From: Sphingosinicella sp. YJ22 | GTDB lineage: Bacteria; Pseudomonadota; Alphaproteobacteria; Sphingomonadales; Sphingomonadaceae | Assembly (NCBI RefSeq): GCF_011320075.1 | Contig: NZ_JAANPA010000008.1 | Span: 19,430 to 83,429 of the forward strand | Reading direction: 5' to 3' | Length of the DNA stretch: 64,000 bases | Shown: piece by piece, positions 7,958 through 16,507 of the stretch | Numbering within the stretch: the first letter of the stretch is position 1 | How the letters are laid out: every line of letters begins with the position of its first letter | Notes under the pieces: generated by a model | What the model was told of the DNA's origin: nothing | Database searches by the model: none | What the model saw: only the letters and a program-made list of their open reading frames with translations | Translations under genes and position numbers: made by a program

Positions 7958-8464
7958 GTGATCGCTTACAGGGACGGAACCCCCGGCGACGCCGCGTTGA
8001 TGTCGCGCCTCGGCAAGCAGACTTTCGTCGAGACGTTCGGCCATCTCTACACGCCCGAGAATCTGGCGGCGTTCCTCGACAATCATAGCGAGGAGAATTG
8101 GCGGGGAGAGCTGTCGAACCCGGCTTTCGCGATCCGTATCGCCAAGGATGCGGGCGAGGCGGCGGGCTTCGCCAAGGTCGGTCCCCCGTCGCTTCCGTTC
8201 GAGCCGACCGGGCCGACTGCGGAGCTTCGCCAGCTCTACGTGCTCAAGCCCTGGCACGGCGTCGGCATCGCCCATGCGCTGATGGACTGGGTGATCGCCG
8301 AGGCGAAGAGGCGCGGCGCCGAGCAACTCTACCTCTCCGTCTTTGTCGACAACCACCGCGCCCGCCGCTTCTACGACCGCTACGGCTTCGAGGCGGTCGG
8401 CACCTACGACTTCATGGTCGGTACCCATGCCGACCTCGACATCATCATGCGCAAGCAGCTGTAG
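7958..8464 (+). CDS. GNAT-family N-acetyltransferase, 168 aa
   Basis: Begins with GTG at 7958, two bases after the previous stop. The start gives MIAYRDGTPGDAALMSRLGK, the usual beta-1/alpha-1 of this family. The acetyl-CoA site is LRQLYVLKPWHGVGIAHALM (~87-106), where Q/RxxGxG/A appears as WHGVGIA, followed by LYLSVFVDNHRARRFYDRYGF (motif B) near 128-148. The family includes spermidine- and ribosomal-protein-type acetyltransferases. The acceptor substrate cannot be read from the sequence. It is part of the lgt-led run; the next gene begins 42 bases later. Confidence 0.85.
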   Translation: MIAYRDGTPGDAALMSRLGKQTFVETFGHLYTPENLAAFLDNHSEENWRGELSNPAFAIRIAKDAGEAAGFAKVGPPSLPFEPTGPTAELRQLYVLKPWHGVGIAHALMDWVIAEAKRRGAEQLYLSVFVDNHRARRFYDRYGFEAVGTYDFMVGTHADLDIIMRKQL

Positions 8465-8506
8465 CGCGGGTGGCGCGGCGGCCCCCGCGTCGCTACATGC
8501 GCGGCG

Positions 8507-9604
8507 ATGAGCGATGTCCGTCAATTCACGGTGAGCGAGGAGGATGACGGAATCCGCCTCGACCGCTGGTTCAAGCGCAACCTCCCGGAAGCCAATTTCA
8601 CCGCCGTCGCCCGAATGGCGCGGACCGGCCAGCTGCGCGTCGACGGCAAGCGCGCCACGCCCGGCGACCGGATCGAGGCCGGCCAGGTCATCCGAATCCC
8701 GCCGATCACTCCCGAGGAGCATGCGCCGGCGCCGCGGAAGCAGGTCCGCAAGCTGACCGACGAGGAAGTCGCCTTTGCGCGCTCGATGGTGATTAGCGAG
8801 GATCCGGCAGCGATCGTGCTCAACAAGCCGCCGGGCCTCGCCACGCAGGGCGGGACCAAGACGACCGAGCATGTCGACGGCCTGCTCGGCGGGCTGGTCG
8901 ACGAGGATGCGGCTCGGCCCAAGCTCGTCCACCGGCTCGACAAGGACACGTCGGGTGCTCTGCTGGTGGCGCGCACGCCGCGGGCAGCGGCCTTCTTGTC
9001 CAAATCCTTCTCCGGACGGACGGCGCGCAAGATCTACTGGGCGGTGGTGATGGGCGTGCCGTCGATCGACGACGGAATGATCGAGCTGCCGATCGCCAAG
9101 CAGCCTGGCACCGGCGGCGAGAAGATGCATGTCGATGAGGAGAACGGCCAGGTGGCACGCACCCGCTACCGGGTGATCGAGCGCGCCGGCAACCGCGCCG
9201 CCTTCGTCGAGCTCCAGCCGTTCACCGGCCGAACCCACCAGCTGCGCGTGCACATGGCGGCGATCGGGCACCCGATTGTCGGCGACGGCAAATATGCCGG
9301 GCAGGAGAGCTATCTGACCGGCTCGATCAGCCGCAAGCTGCACCTCCACGCGCGGCGGCTGCGCATCGATCATCCCGACGGCGGACGAATCGACGTGACG
9401 GCTGAGCCGCCCGAGCATTTCGCCGCGACCCTCGCTTCGCTCGGCTTCGATGCCGCCGCCGGGGACCTCGAGATCGAGGACGCGCCGCCGCCGAGCCGCA
9501 CGGAGCAGAAGGCGCGGGCCAAGCAGCACGCAAAGCAGGTCCGCAAGGAACGCCGCGGCGAGCGCCGCAACCGCGGCGGTGGCGCTACCAGCCGGCGGCG
9601 CTGA
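8507..9604 (+). CDS. RluA/RluC-family rRNA pseudouridine synthase, 365 aa
   Basis: Isomerises specific uridines of 23S rRNA to pseudouridine. An N-terminal S4 RNA-binding domain (FTVSEEDDGIRLDRWFKR onward, residues ~7-65) is followed by the catalytic domain with VLNKPPGLATQGG (~104-116), the signature HRLDKDTSGALLV with catalytic Asp145, and FTGRTHQLRVHMA (~244-256). The last ~35 residues are a Lys/Arg-rich extension beyond the usual domain, probably an extra RNA-binding tail. RluC-type specificity (955/2504/2580 in E. coli numbering) is the best guess from the S4 domain. Its TGA overlaps the next ATG (ATGA), indicating coupled translation. Confidence 0.88.
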   Translation: MSDVRQFTVSEEDDGIRLDRWFKRNLPEANFTAVARMARTGQLRVDGKRATPGDRIEAGQVIRIPPITPEEHAPAPRKQVRKLTDEEVAFARSMVISEDPAAIVLNKPPGLATQGGTKTTEHVDGLLGGLVDEDAARPKLVHRLDKDTSGALLVARTPRAAAFLSKSFSGRTARKIYWAVVMGVPSIDDGMIELPIAKQPGTGGEKMHVDEENGQVARTRYRVIERAGNRAAFVELQPFTGRTHQLRVHMAAIGHPIVGDGKYAGQESYLTGSISRKLHLHARRLRIDHPDGGRIDVTAEPPEHFAATLASLGFDAAAGDLEIEDAPPPSRTEQKARAKQHAKQVRKERRGERRNRGGGATSRRR

Positions 9605-10188
9605 TGCACCCCAACCGCGTCTTTCACTGGACCGACGAGCAGGAGATGCTCGCCTTGGTCGGGCAGGTGTCGTTCGCGACGATCTGCGTCGACGGGCCGG
9701 CGGTGGTGCATGCGCCTGTGGTGGTCGCGGGGCGGGACCGGCTGCTGTTCCATGTCTCGCGGAGCAACCCGGCGGCGGCGAAGCTGGAAGGCGCCCGGGC
9801 AATCGCTTCGGTGATGGGCCCGGATTTCTATGTGAGCCCGGACTGGTACGGCACGCCCGACCGGGTGCCGACCTGGAACTATCTCGTGGTCGAGGCGGAA
9901 GGCCCGTTGCGCCGGCTCGACGAAGCGGAGCTTGCGGCGCTGCTCGACCGCTTGAGCGCAGAGCATGAACAACGGCTCGCGCCCAAGAAGCCCTGGACCC
10001 GCGACAAGATGACGCCCGGCCGCTTCGAGGCGATGCTCAAGGCGATCGTCGGCTTCGAGCTCAGCATCGAAGCGCTGCGCGGCAACCGCAAGCTCGGCCA
10101 GAACAAGAAAGCCGAGGAGCGCGAACGCGTCGCCGAAGCGCTCGCCGCTCTCGGTCGCCACGATCATGCGGGGCTGATGCGCCCGTGA
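9604..10188 (+). CDS. PaiB-like FMN-binding protein, 194 aa
   Basis: Matches the FMN_bind_2 / PaiB family of split-barrel flavin-binding proteins, which includes the Bacillus sporulation and protease regulator PaiB. Recognisable parts are VSFATICVDG, the strand LLFHVSRSNPAA (~60), the core YVSPDWYGTPDRVPTWNYLV (~80-99), and KPWTRDKMTP before a helix ending in KLGQNKK. The family is normally about 200 residues, so this is complete. It starts inside the stop of the pseudouridine synthase (ATGA) and its own stop overlaps the GTG of the HAD gene. A regulatory or flavin-oxidoreductase role is family knowledge; the actual target is unknown. Confidence 0.8.
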   Translation: MHPNRVFHWTDEQEMLALVGQVSFATICVDGPAVVHAPVVVAGRDRLLFHVSRSNPAAAKLEGARAIASVMGPDFYVSPDWYGTPDRVPTWNYLVVEAEGPLRRLDEAELAALLDRLSAEHEQRLAPKKPWTRDKMTPGRFEAMLKAIVGFELSIEALRGNRKLGQNKKAEERERVAEALAALGRHDHAGLMRP

Positions 10189-10844
10189 ACCGCCTCGCCC
10201 TCTTCGACTGCGACGGCACCCTGGTCGACAGCCAGCACAATATCTGCGCGGCAATGGACGCCTGCTTCGACGCGGTCGGCCTGCCGCGCCCGCCTCAGGA
10301 AAAGACCCGGCGGGTCGTCGGCCTCAGTCTCATCGAGGCGATGCAGGTGATGGCGCCCGATGCGGCGTCGGCGATGCACGTCGAGATGGCCGAGGAATAT
10401 AAGACCGCGTTCCAGCGCATGCGGCTGACCGGCTCGGTCGACGAGCCCCTGTTCGACGGAGTCGCCGAACTGCTCGAGGCGCTGGAGGCAGACGGCTTCC
10501 TGCTCGGGGTCGCCACCGGCAAGTCGGACCGCGGCCTCAACCTGTGCCTCGACTGCCACGGCCTTGCCCACCGCTTCGTCACGCTTCAGACGGCCGACCG
10601 CCATCCGTCCAAGCCGCACCCGAGCATGATCGAGCAGGCGATGGCCGACGCCGGCGCGGCGCCGGAGACGACCTGGATGATCGGCGACACCAGCTATGAC
10701 ATCGCCATGGCGCGCGCCGCCGGCGTTACCGCTATCGGCGTCGCCTGGGGCTATCACTTGGAAGAGGAATTGTGGGACGCGGGCGCGCATCATGTCGCGG
10801 CCCATCCGCGGGAGATTATCGAACTGATGAGGAAGCCGGCATGA
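10185..10844 (+). CDS. HAD-superfamily phosphatase, phosphoglycolate-phosphatase-like, 219 aa
   Basis: HAD subfamily IA hydrolase. Motif I is LFDCDGTLVDS (nucleophile Asp9 of DCDGT), motif II is GVATGKS (~108), motif III is the Lys in HPSKPHPSM, and motif IV is WMIGDTSYDIAMA with its acidic pair (~165). A helical cap lies between motifs I and II. The GTG start overlaps the previous TGA as GTGA, and the end overlaps the next ATG. It is similar in layout to phosphoglycolate phosphatase (Gph) and related cleanup phosphatases; the exact substrate is not determinable. Confidence 0.82.
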   Translation: MNRLALFDCDGTLVDSQHNICAAMDACFDAVGLPRPPQEKTRRVVGLSLIEAMQVMAPDAASAMHVEMAEEYKTAFQRMRLTGSVDEPLFDGVAELLEALEADGFLLGVATGKSDRGLNLCLDCHGLAHRFVTLQTADRHPSKPHPSMIEQAMADAGAAPETTWMIGDTSYDIAMARAAGVTAIGVAWGYHLEEELWDAGAHHVAAHPREIIELMRKPA

Positions 10845-11068
10845 ACGAGGTCGACGAGCGCACCTGGCGCAACCGGTTCATCCTCATCAACCTGGCCCAG
10901 ATCGGCGGCACCGTCGTCGTGCTGCTCGCCTTGCTCCTGTGGCAGACCAACGTCTTCGTCGCCGGCGGCCACTGGATCGGCTTCCCGATCGCGCTCGTTG
11001 GCCTGGCGGCCAGCTTCCTCGCGCCGCGCATGTTGGCCAGGAGGTGGAAGCGGCCGCCCGGGTCATGA
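10841..11068 (+). CDS. Small two-helix membrane protein, 75 aa
   Basis: Starts at ATG 10841, overlapping the HAD stop as ATGA, and ends in an ATGA overlap with the ATP12 gene, so it is translationally embedded in the operon. Two hydrophobic segments are visible, about residues 17-37 (INLAQIGGTVVVLLALLLWQ) and 44-63, joined by a short loop, with a basic C-terminus. I do not recognise a family. Its position directly before an F1-ATPase assembly factor is notable, but no link to ATP synthase is shown by the sequence itself. Confidence 0.7.
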   Translation: MNEVDERTWRNRFILINLAQIGGTVVVLLALLLWQTNVFVAGGHWIGFPIALVGLAASFLAPRMLARRWKRPPGS

Positions 11069-11757
11069 AGCGTTTCTACAAGGATGTGGGCGTCGCCGCG
11101 CAAGACCCCGGCTTCGCCCTGCTGCTCGACGGCAGGGCGGTGAAGACTCCGGCGCGGGCCGGGCTGGTCGTGCCGGGCGAGGCCCTTGCCGAGGCGATGG
11201 CGGAGGAATGGGCGGCGCAGGGAGACGAGATCGATCCCCGCTCGATGCCGCTCACCGGCCTTGCCAATGCGGCGATCGACCGAGTCGCGCCGGATCCGCA
11301 GACGTTCGCCGCGCGGCTCGCCGAATATGCCGAGAGCGACCTGCTCTGCTACCGCGCCGAGAGTCCCGACAAGCTGGTTGCGCGCCAGGCGGAGCGCTGG
11401 GACCCGATTCTCGCCTGGGCGCGCCAGCGCTTCGACATCGAACTCCACGTGGTCAGCGGGATCATGCACCAGCCGCAGAGCGAGTCGGCGGTGCGACAAC
11501 TGGCCCGTGCCGTGACGGCCCGGTCTTCCTTCGAGCTGGCCGGACTGTCGCCGCTCGTCACGGTGAGCGGCTCGCTGGTCACCGCCCTGGCCCTGGCGGA
11601 AGGCGCGATCGACCTGGAGCAGGCGTGGGACGCGGCGAGCCTCGACGAGCAATGGCAGCTCGAACAATGGGGCGAGGATTCCGAAGCGAGCGCGGCGCTG
11701 GCGGCGCGTCAGCGGGACTTCGCGGCGGGCGCCCGCTTCCTCGACCTGCTTCGCTAG
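11065..11757 (+). CDS. ATP12-family F1-ATPase assembly chaperone, 230 aa
   Basis: Matches the ATP12 chaperone family, which in mitochondria binds free F1 alpha subunit during ATP synthase assembly and is kept in alphaproteobacteria. Typical elements are MKRFYKDVGV at the start, LLDGRAVKTPAR (~24-35), AEEWAAQGDEIDPRSMPLT (~49-67), NAAIDRV and SDLLCYRAE (~95), and WDPILAWARQRF near 112. The start is the ATG of an ATGA overlap. It ends convergently with the membrane protein on the other strand, the two stops sharing a CTAG. Confidence 0.88.
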   Translation: MKRFYKDVGVAAQDPGFALLLDGRAVKTPARAGLVVPGEALAEAMAEEWAAQGDEIDPRSMPLTGLANAAIDRVAPDPQTFAARLAEYAESDLLCYRAESPDKLVARQAERWDPILAWARQRFDIELHVVSGIMHQPQSESAVRQLARAVTARSSFELAGLSPLVTVSGSLVTALALAEGAIDLEQAWDAASLDEQWQLEQWGEDSEASAALAARQRDFAAGARFLDLLR

Positions 11758-12332
11758 ACGTCGGTCGGCGCATCCGCGGGGGCGGCCGCGCGGTGGTGCG
11801 GGACGAACCAGGCGACGATCAACCCGCCGACGACCAGCGCCAGCGCATTGCCGAACAGGCTGTAGATCGCATTGCCCCAATCGTGGTGGAGATAGATCGG
11901 CTCGCCGAGGTGAATGAACGCCGCCGCGGCGATCGCGAGGGGAACGAGCAGGCGCGCGCGCGAGGCGAAGTCGGGCACTCGGCGGTCGATTCCGAGAAGG
12001 CCGAGGCCGATCAGCAGGGCGGTGATGAAGTTGAGCACGACGCCGTAGACGATCATCGTCGGATCGCCCGCGGCATAGCCCCCGGTATTGTAATGCACGG
12101 TGGCGACCGGGCCCTGGCCGTACATCACGGTCTGCTCGGCGGTGTTGGGATCAGGCACCGCATAGGTGCCGGTGCGCGGCAGGTTCAATGCCAGCGCGCT
12201 TTGCAGCTGGGCGGCCTCGGCATTGCCGACATTGCCAGTGCCGAGCCCGTTGAGGGGCGTCGCGAACAACAGGAAGCCGACGATCAGCATCGCAATCGCG
12301 GCCACCGCCGCACCGATGATCACCCGCACCAT
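11754..12332 (-). CDS. Hypothetical four-helix membrane protein, 192 aa
   Basis: Predicted membrane segments lie at about residues 3-24 (VIIGAAVAAIAMLIVGFLLF), 95-113, 127-143 and 152-172, with a hydrophilic loop between the first and second of some 70 residues (LPRTGTYAVPDPNTAEQ...). That loop probably faces the periplasm. Two histidines and a tyrosine lie in IHLGEPIYLHHDWG just before the last helix. I do not recognise the family. The stop codon shares a CTAG palindrome with the stop of the convergent ATP12 gene. It may be co-transcribed with gmk, which ends 71 bases upstream on the same strand. Confidence 0.7.
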   Translation of the reverse strand: MVRVIIGAAVAAIAMLIVGFLLFATPLNGLGTGNVGNAEAAQLQSALALNLPRTGTYAVPDPNTAEQTVMYGQGPVATVHYNTGGYAAGDPTMIVYGVVLNFITALLIGLGLLGIDRRVPDFASRARLLVPLAIAAAAFIHLGEPIYLHHDWGNAIYSLFGNALALVVGGLIVAWFVPHHRAAAPADAPTDV

Positions 12333-12403
12333 GGCGCTCTCCCTCGGTTGTTTCGGATCAACCTAGAGCAACAACCGACGGGGCGAAATGTCGTTGCGAC
12401 AGA

Positions 12404-13048
12404 CTAGGCCGGGCGGCCGGCGATCAGCTCGCGGACGAAGTCGTGGAGGAAGACTCGGCGGGTCGCCTTCAGCCGCTCGGCCTTGAGGATGTTGTGGACG
12501 AGCTCGCGGCATTTTTCCGCGTTGTTGTTGATGAGGACGTAATCGTACTCGGCCCAGTGGCTGATCTCGGCCGTCGCCCGCGACATGCGGTTGGCGATGA
12601 CCTCCTCGCTGTCGGTGCCGCGGCTCTTCAGCCGCCGCTCCAGCTCGGTCATTGACGGCGGCAGGATGAACACGCGGACGATGTCCGGGTCGACCTGCTT
12701 CAGCTGCTGGGTGCCCTGCCAGTCGATGTCGAGCAGCACGTCGCGGCCGTTCTCGATCGCCTTGATGACCTCGTTCCTGAGCGTGCCGTAGCGGTAGCCG
12801 AAGACATGCGCCCATTCGAGGAAGGCGCCGGTCTCGCGCATCCGGTCGAATTCCGCGTCGGTGACGAAGTGATAGTCGACGCCCTCGACCTCGCCCGGCC
12901 GCTTGGGACGAGTCGTCGCGGACACCGACATGGCGATGCCGTCGTCGGCTTCGAGGATCATTCGGGCGATGGTGGACTTGCCCGCGCCGCTCGGGCTGGA
13001 CAGGACGAACAGCAGGCCGCGGCGCTGGAAGGCGGATGCGATTTCCAT
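12404..13048 (-). CDS. gmk: Guanylate kinase
   Basis: Phosphorylates GMP (and dGMP) to GDP with ATP. The P-loop is SSPSGAGKST (~17-26); the GMP-binding region follows as SVSATTRPKRPGEVEGVDYHF (in part VSATTRPKRPGE, ~42-53), with the conserved GRDVLLDIDWQGTQQL (~101) and the lid region RGTDSEEVIANRM. The length of 214 fits the bacterial enzyme. The ATG at 13048 gives MEIASAFQRRGLLFVLSSPSG. The gene is divergent from the DUF1697 gene across about 45 bases. Confidence 0.95.
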   Translation of the reverse strand: MEIASAFQRRGLLFVLSSPSGAGKSTIARMILEADDGIAMSVSATTRPKRPGEVEGVDYHFVTDAEFDRMRETGAFLEWAHVFGYRYGTLRNEVIKAIENGRDVLLDIDWQGTQQLKQVDPDIVRVFILPPSMTELERRLKSRGTDSEEVIANRMSRATAEISHWAEYDYVLINNNAEKCRELVHNILKAERLKATRRVFLHDFVRELIAGRPA

Positions 13049-13092
13049 GAGGGCTAGTGGCTGAAGCGCGTGGCGGAGGTCAAGGAGGGACG

Positions 13093-13626
13093 ATGCGATA
13101 CGTCGCTTTGTTGCGTGCTGTGAACGTTGGCGGCTGCAAGCTGCCGATGGCGGAGCTGCGCGAAGTCTGCGCCGAGCTCGGATGGGAAAATGTCGCGACC
13201 TACATCCAGAGCGGCAACGTGGTGTTCGAGGCGGCGGACAAGCCGGCGTCGCTGGAGGCGGCGCTCGAAAAAGCCGTAGCGAAACGATTCGGCTTCGAGC
13301 GGCCGGTCATCATCCGCAGCGCCAACCAGTGGGCAGCCTATGCCAAGGGCTCGCCCTTTCCCGAGGCGGCGCGGGACGAGCCCAACCGGCTGATGCTTGG
13401 CTTGTCCAAATCGCCGCCCAAGGCAGACGCGTCCAAGCTGCTTGAGGCGAAGGCGGTTGCGGGTGAGCGGGTGAAACTGGAGGGCGACGCCTTGTGGATC
13501 CACTATCCGGCGGGGGCCGGCACTTCGAAGCTGACTCCCGCCCTGTTCGACAAGGCGGCGGGCTCGCCGGTAACCCAGCGCAACTGGCGCACCGTGCTCA
13601 AGCTTCAGGAAATGCTGCAGGCCTGA
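13093..13626 (+). CDS. DUF1697 protein, 177 aa
   Basis: A complete DUF1697 protein: YVALLRAVNVGG at the start, LRxxCxxLGxxxVxTYIQSGNVVF near residues 22-45, and a C-terminus with SKLTPALFDKAAGSPVTQRNWRT, of which TQRNWRT is the family end motif. AAGGAGG precedes ATG 13093 closely; the frame is open upstream to 13057 but that part lacks a ribosome site. The family has no established biochemical role. The stop is two bases from the end of the convergent 54-residue gene. Confidence 0.85.
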   Translation: MRYVALLRAVNVGGCKLPMAELREVCAELGWENVATYIQSGNVVFEAADKPASLEAALEKAVAKRFGFERPVIIRSANQWAAYAKGSPFPEAARDEPNRLMLGLSKSPPKADASKLLEAKAVAGERVKLEGDALWIHYPAGAGTSKLTPALFDKAAGSPVTQRNWRTVLKLQEMLQA

Positions 13627-13627
13627 C

Positions 13628-13792
13628 CTAGGCCCCGCCGACTCCCTCGATCAGCCGGCCGGTGCCGAGACAGGTCGGGCAGGTGCCGCCGTCGACCTGG
13701 CCCGAGCCGTTGCAGTCGGGGCAGACATTCTCGCCGGTGCCCGGAGCGCCCGGAGGCGCCATGTCTCCGGGAGCGATCTCGTCCTTGGTCAT
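13628..13792 (-). CDS. Tiny DnaJ-type zinc-ribbon protein, 54 aa
   Basis: A short gene of 54 codons plus the stop. ATG 13792 has GCAGGAGG directly upstream. The protein has an acidic then Pro/Gly-rich N-terminus followed by two knuckles, VCPDCNGSGQVDGG and TCPTCLGTGRL, which are the CxxCxGxG repeats of the DnaJ cysteine-rich zinc domain. One zinc ion bound by the four cysteines is expected. Similar miniature CxxCxGxG proteins occur in many alphaproteobacteria, but I know of no function. It lies immediately downstream of fumC on the other side of a 59-base gap and convergent with the DUF1697 gene. Confidence 0.8.
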   Translation of the reverse strand: MTKDEIAPGDMAPPGAPGTGENVCPDCNGSGQVDGGTCPTCLGTGRLIEGVGGA

Positions 13793-13851
13793 GTTCGGCC
13801 TCCTGCCTTTCCCGCAGGAGAAGCGCGGGGGACCCCACGCGGTTCCCTGAC

Positions 13852-15258
<1,407 letters not shown>

Positions 15259-15359
15259 GGTTCCCCCCTATGAAATTGCGTCGCCTCGGCGCAAGTCAGG
15301 GTCTCGGGGCGCACGCGACTGGGTTACGAATTCCCGACGCTGCCGGGATCGCCACGAAG

Positions 15360-15845
15360 CTATTTCTTTCGGCTGAAATCCACCGACACGACGTTGCTGC
15401 CGTCCTCGACCGGCTCCGCGGCCGGCCGGTCGTTCTCCGCGGCGCCGTGCGCCTCCTCCTCGTCCTCGTCGTCTTCCGACGCCTGGAACTGGAGCTGGAA
15501 CTTGACCTCGGGGTCGAAGAAGACGGTGATCGCCGAGAAGGGGATGTGGAGCTTGGCCGGCATCTGGTTGAAGCTGAGGCCGACCTCGAAGCGGTCCTCC
15601 TGCACCTTGAGGTCCCAGAAGCGATTCTGGATGACGATGGTCATCTCGTCCGGGAAGCGATCCGACAGGTGCTTGGGGATGTCGACGCCCGCCGCGCCGG
15701 TCTTGAACGTGATGTAGAAATGGTGGCCGCCGGGCAGGCCGCCATTCTTCTCGACCTCGCCGAGGACTCGGCCGACGACGGCGCGCAGTGCCTCCTGGAC
15801 GATCTCGTCATAGGGAATCAGGCTGTCGGGCGTCTCTTCGGTCAT
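15360..15845 (-). CDS. sspB: ClpXP adaptor protein SspB family, 161 aa
   Basis: SspB tethers ssrA-tagged proteins and other substrates to the ClpXP protease. This is the alphaproteobacterial form: LIPYDEIVQEALR at the N-terminus, GHHFYITFKTGAAGVDIP (~42-59), MTIVIQNRFWDLKV and FNQMPAKLHIPFSAITVFFDP (part, ~90-110), then an acidic linker and a C-terminal XB tail ending VVSVDFSRKK, the segment that docks on ClpX. ATG 15845 gives MTEETPDSLIPYD; an upstream TTG at 15908 keeps the frame open but lacks support. Confidence 0.9.
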   Translation of the reverse strand: MTEETPDSLIPYDEIVQEALRAVVGRVLGEVEKNGGLPGGHHFYITFKTGAAGVDIPKHLSDRFPDEMTIVIQNRFWDLKVQEDRFEVGLSFNQMPAKLHIPFSAITVFFDPEVKFQLQFQASEDDEDEEEAHGAAENDRPAAEPVEDGSNVVSVDFSRKK

Positions 15846-16024
15846 CGCCGCCGACGGTAGCGCCGCCGGTGGGAGGGTCAACCCGGTTGGAACCGCAGAT
15901 TTTGCCAATCAGGGTTAGGATCGAGATAGGTTGTCACCGAAGCGCAAGCTGGGGTCTACGCGTCCCCGGCTCTGGCAGATGCCAACCTTCGCTGGCATGA
16001 AGGTGCCAGTTGTGGAGCCTACCG

Positions 16025-16402
16025 ATGCCGATCGACCCGACCCTGCCCTATGACGACACCAACATCTTCGCGCGCATCCTGCGCGGCGAGATGCCCTGCT
16101 CGAAAGTCTATGAGGACGAGCATGCGCTCGCCTTCAATGACATCTTCCCGCAGGCGCCGACCCATGTCCTGGTGATCCCCAAGGGGCGCTACGTATCGTG
16201 GGACGACTTCTCGGAGCGGGCGAGCGCCGAAGAGATCGCCGGCTTCGTCCGAGCGGTCGCGAAGGTGGCGCGCGACAAGGGCCTGGTCGCCGACGGCTAT
16301 CGCCTGCTTGCCAATGTCGGCCAGCATAGCGGCCAGGAAGTGGCGCACCTCCACGTCCACATCTTCGCGGGCGGCCCATTGGGCCCGATGCTGTCCAGGT
16401 GA
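16025..16402 (+). CDS. HIT-family nucleotide hydrolase, 125 aa
   Basis: A histidine-triad protein of the HinT/PKCI type, hydrolysing AMP-amidates or related nucleotide conjugates. NIFARILRGEMPCSKVYED at the start, APTHVLVIPKGRYVS (~45-60), and the catalytic triad in QEVAHLHVHIFAGGPLG (HxHxH, ~104-120). Length is typical. The in-frame ATG at 16025 (MPIDPTLPYDD) is preferred over the upstream TTG at 16010. Confidence 0.9.
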   Translation: MPIDPTLPYDDTNIFARILRGEMPCSKVYEDEHALAFNDIFPQAPTHVLVIPKGRYVSWDDFSERASAEEIAGFVRAVAKVARDKGLVADGYRLLANVGQHSGQEVAHLHVHIFAGGPLGPMLSR

Positions 16403-16507
16403 CGCCGCGGACAGCGCGTTTTCCATATTGCGCCTCCGTCACAAGCCACTAGGCTCCCCGCCCACGAAGCGGCGGGCGTGCAATGCCGCGGACTTAAGGG
16501 GACGACG

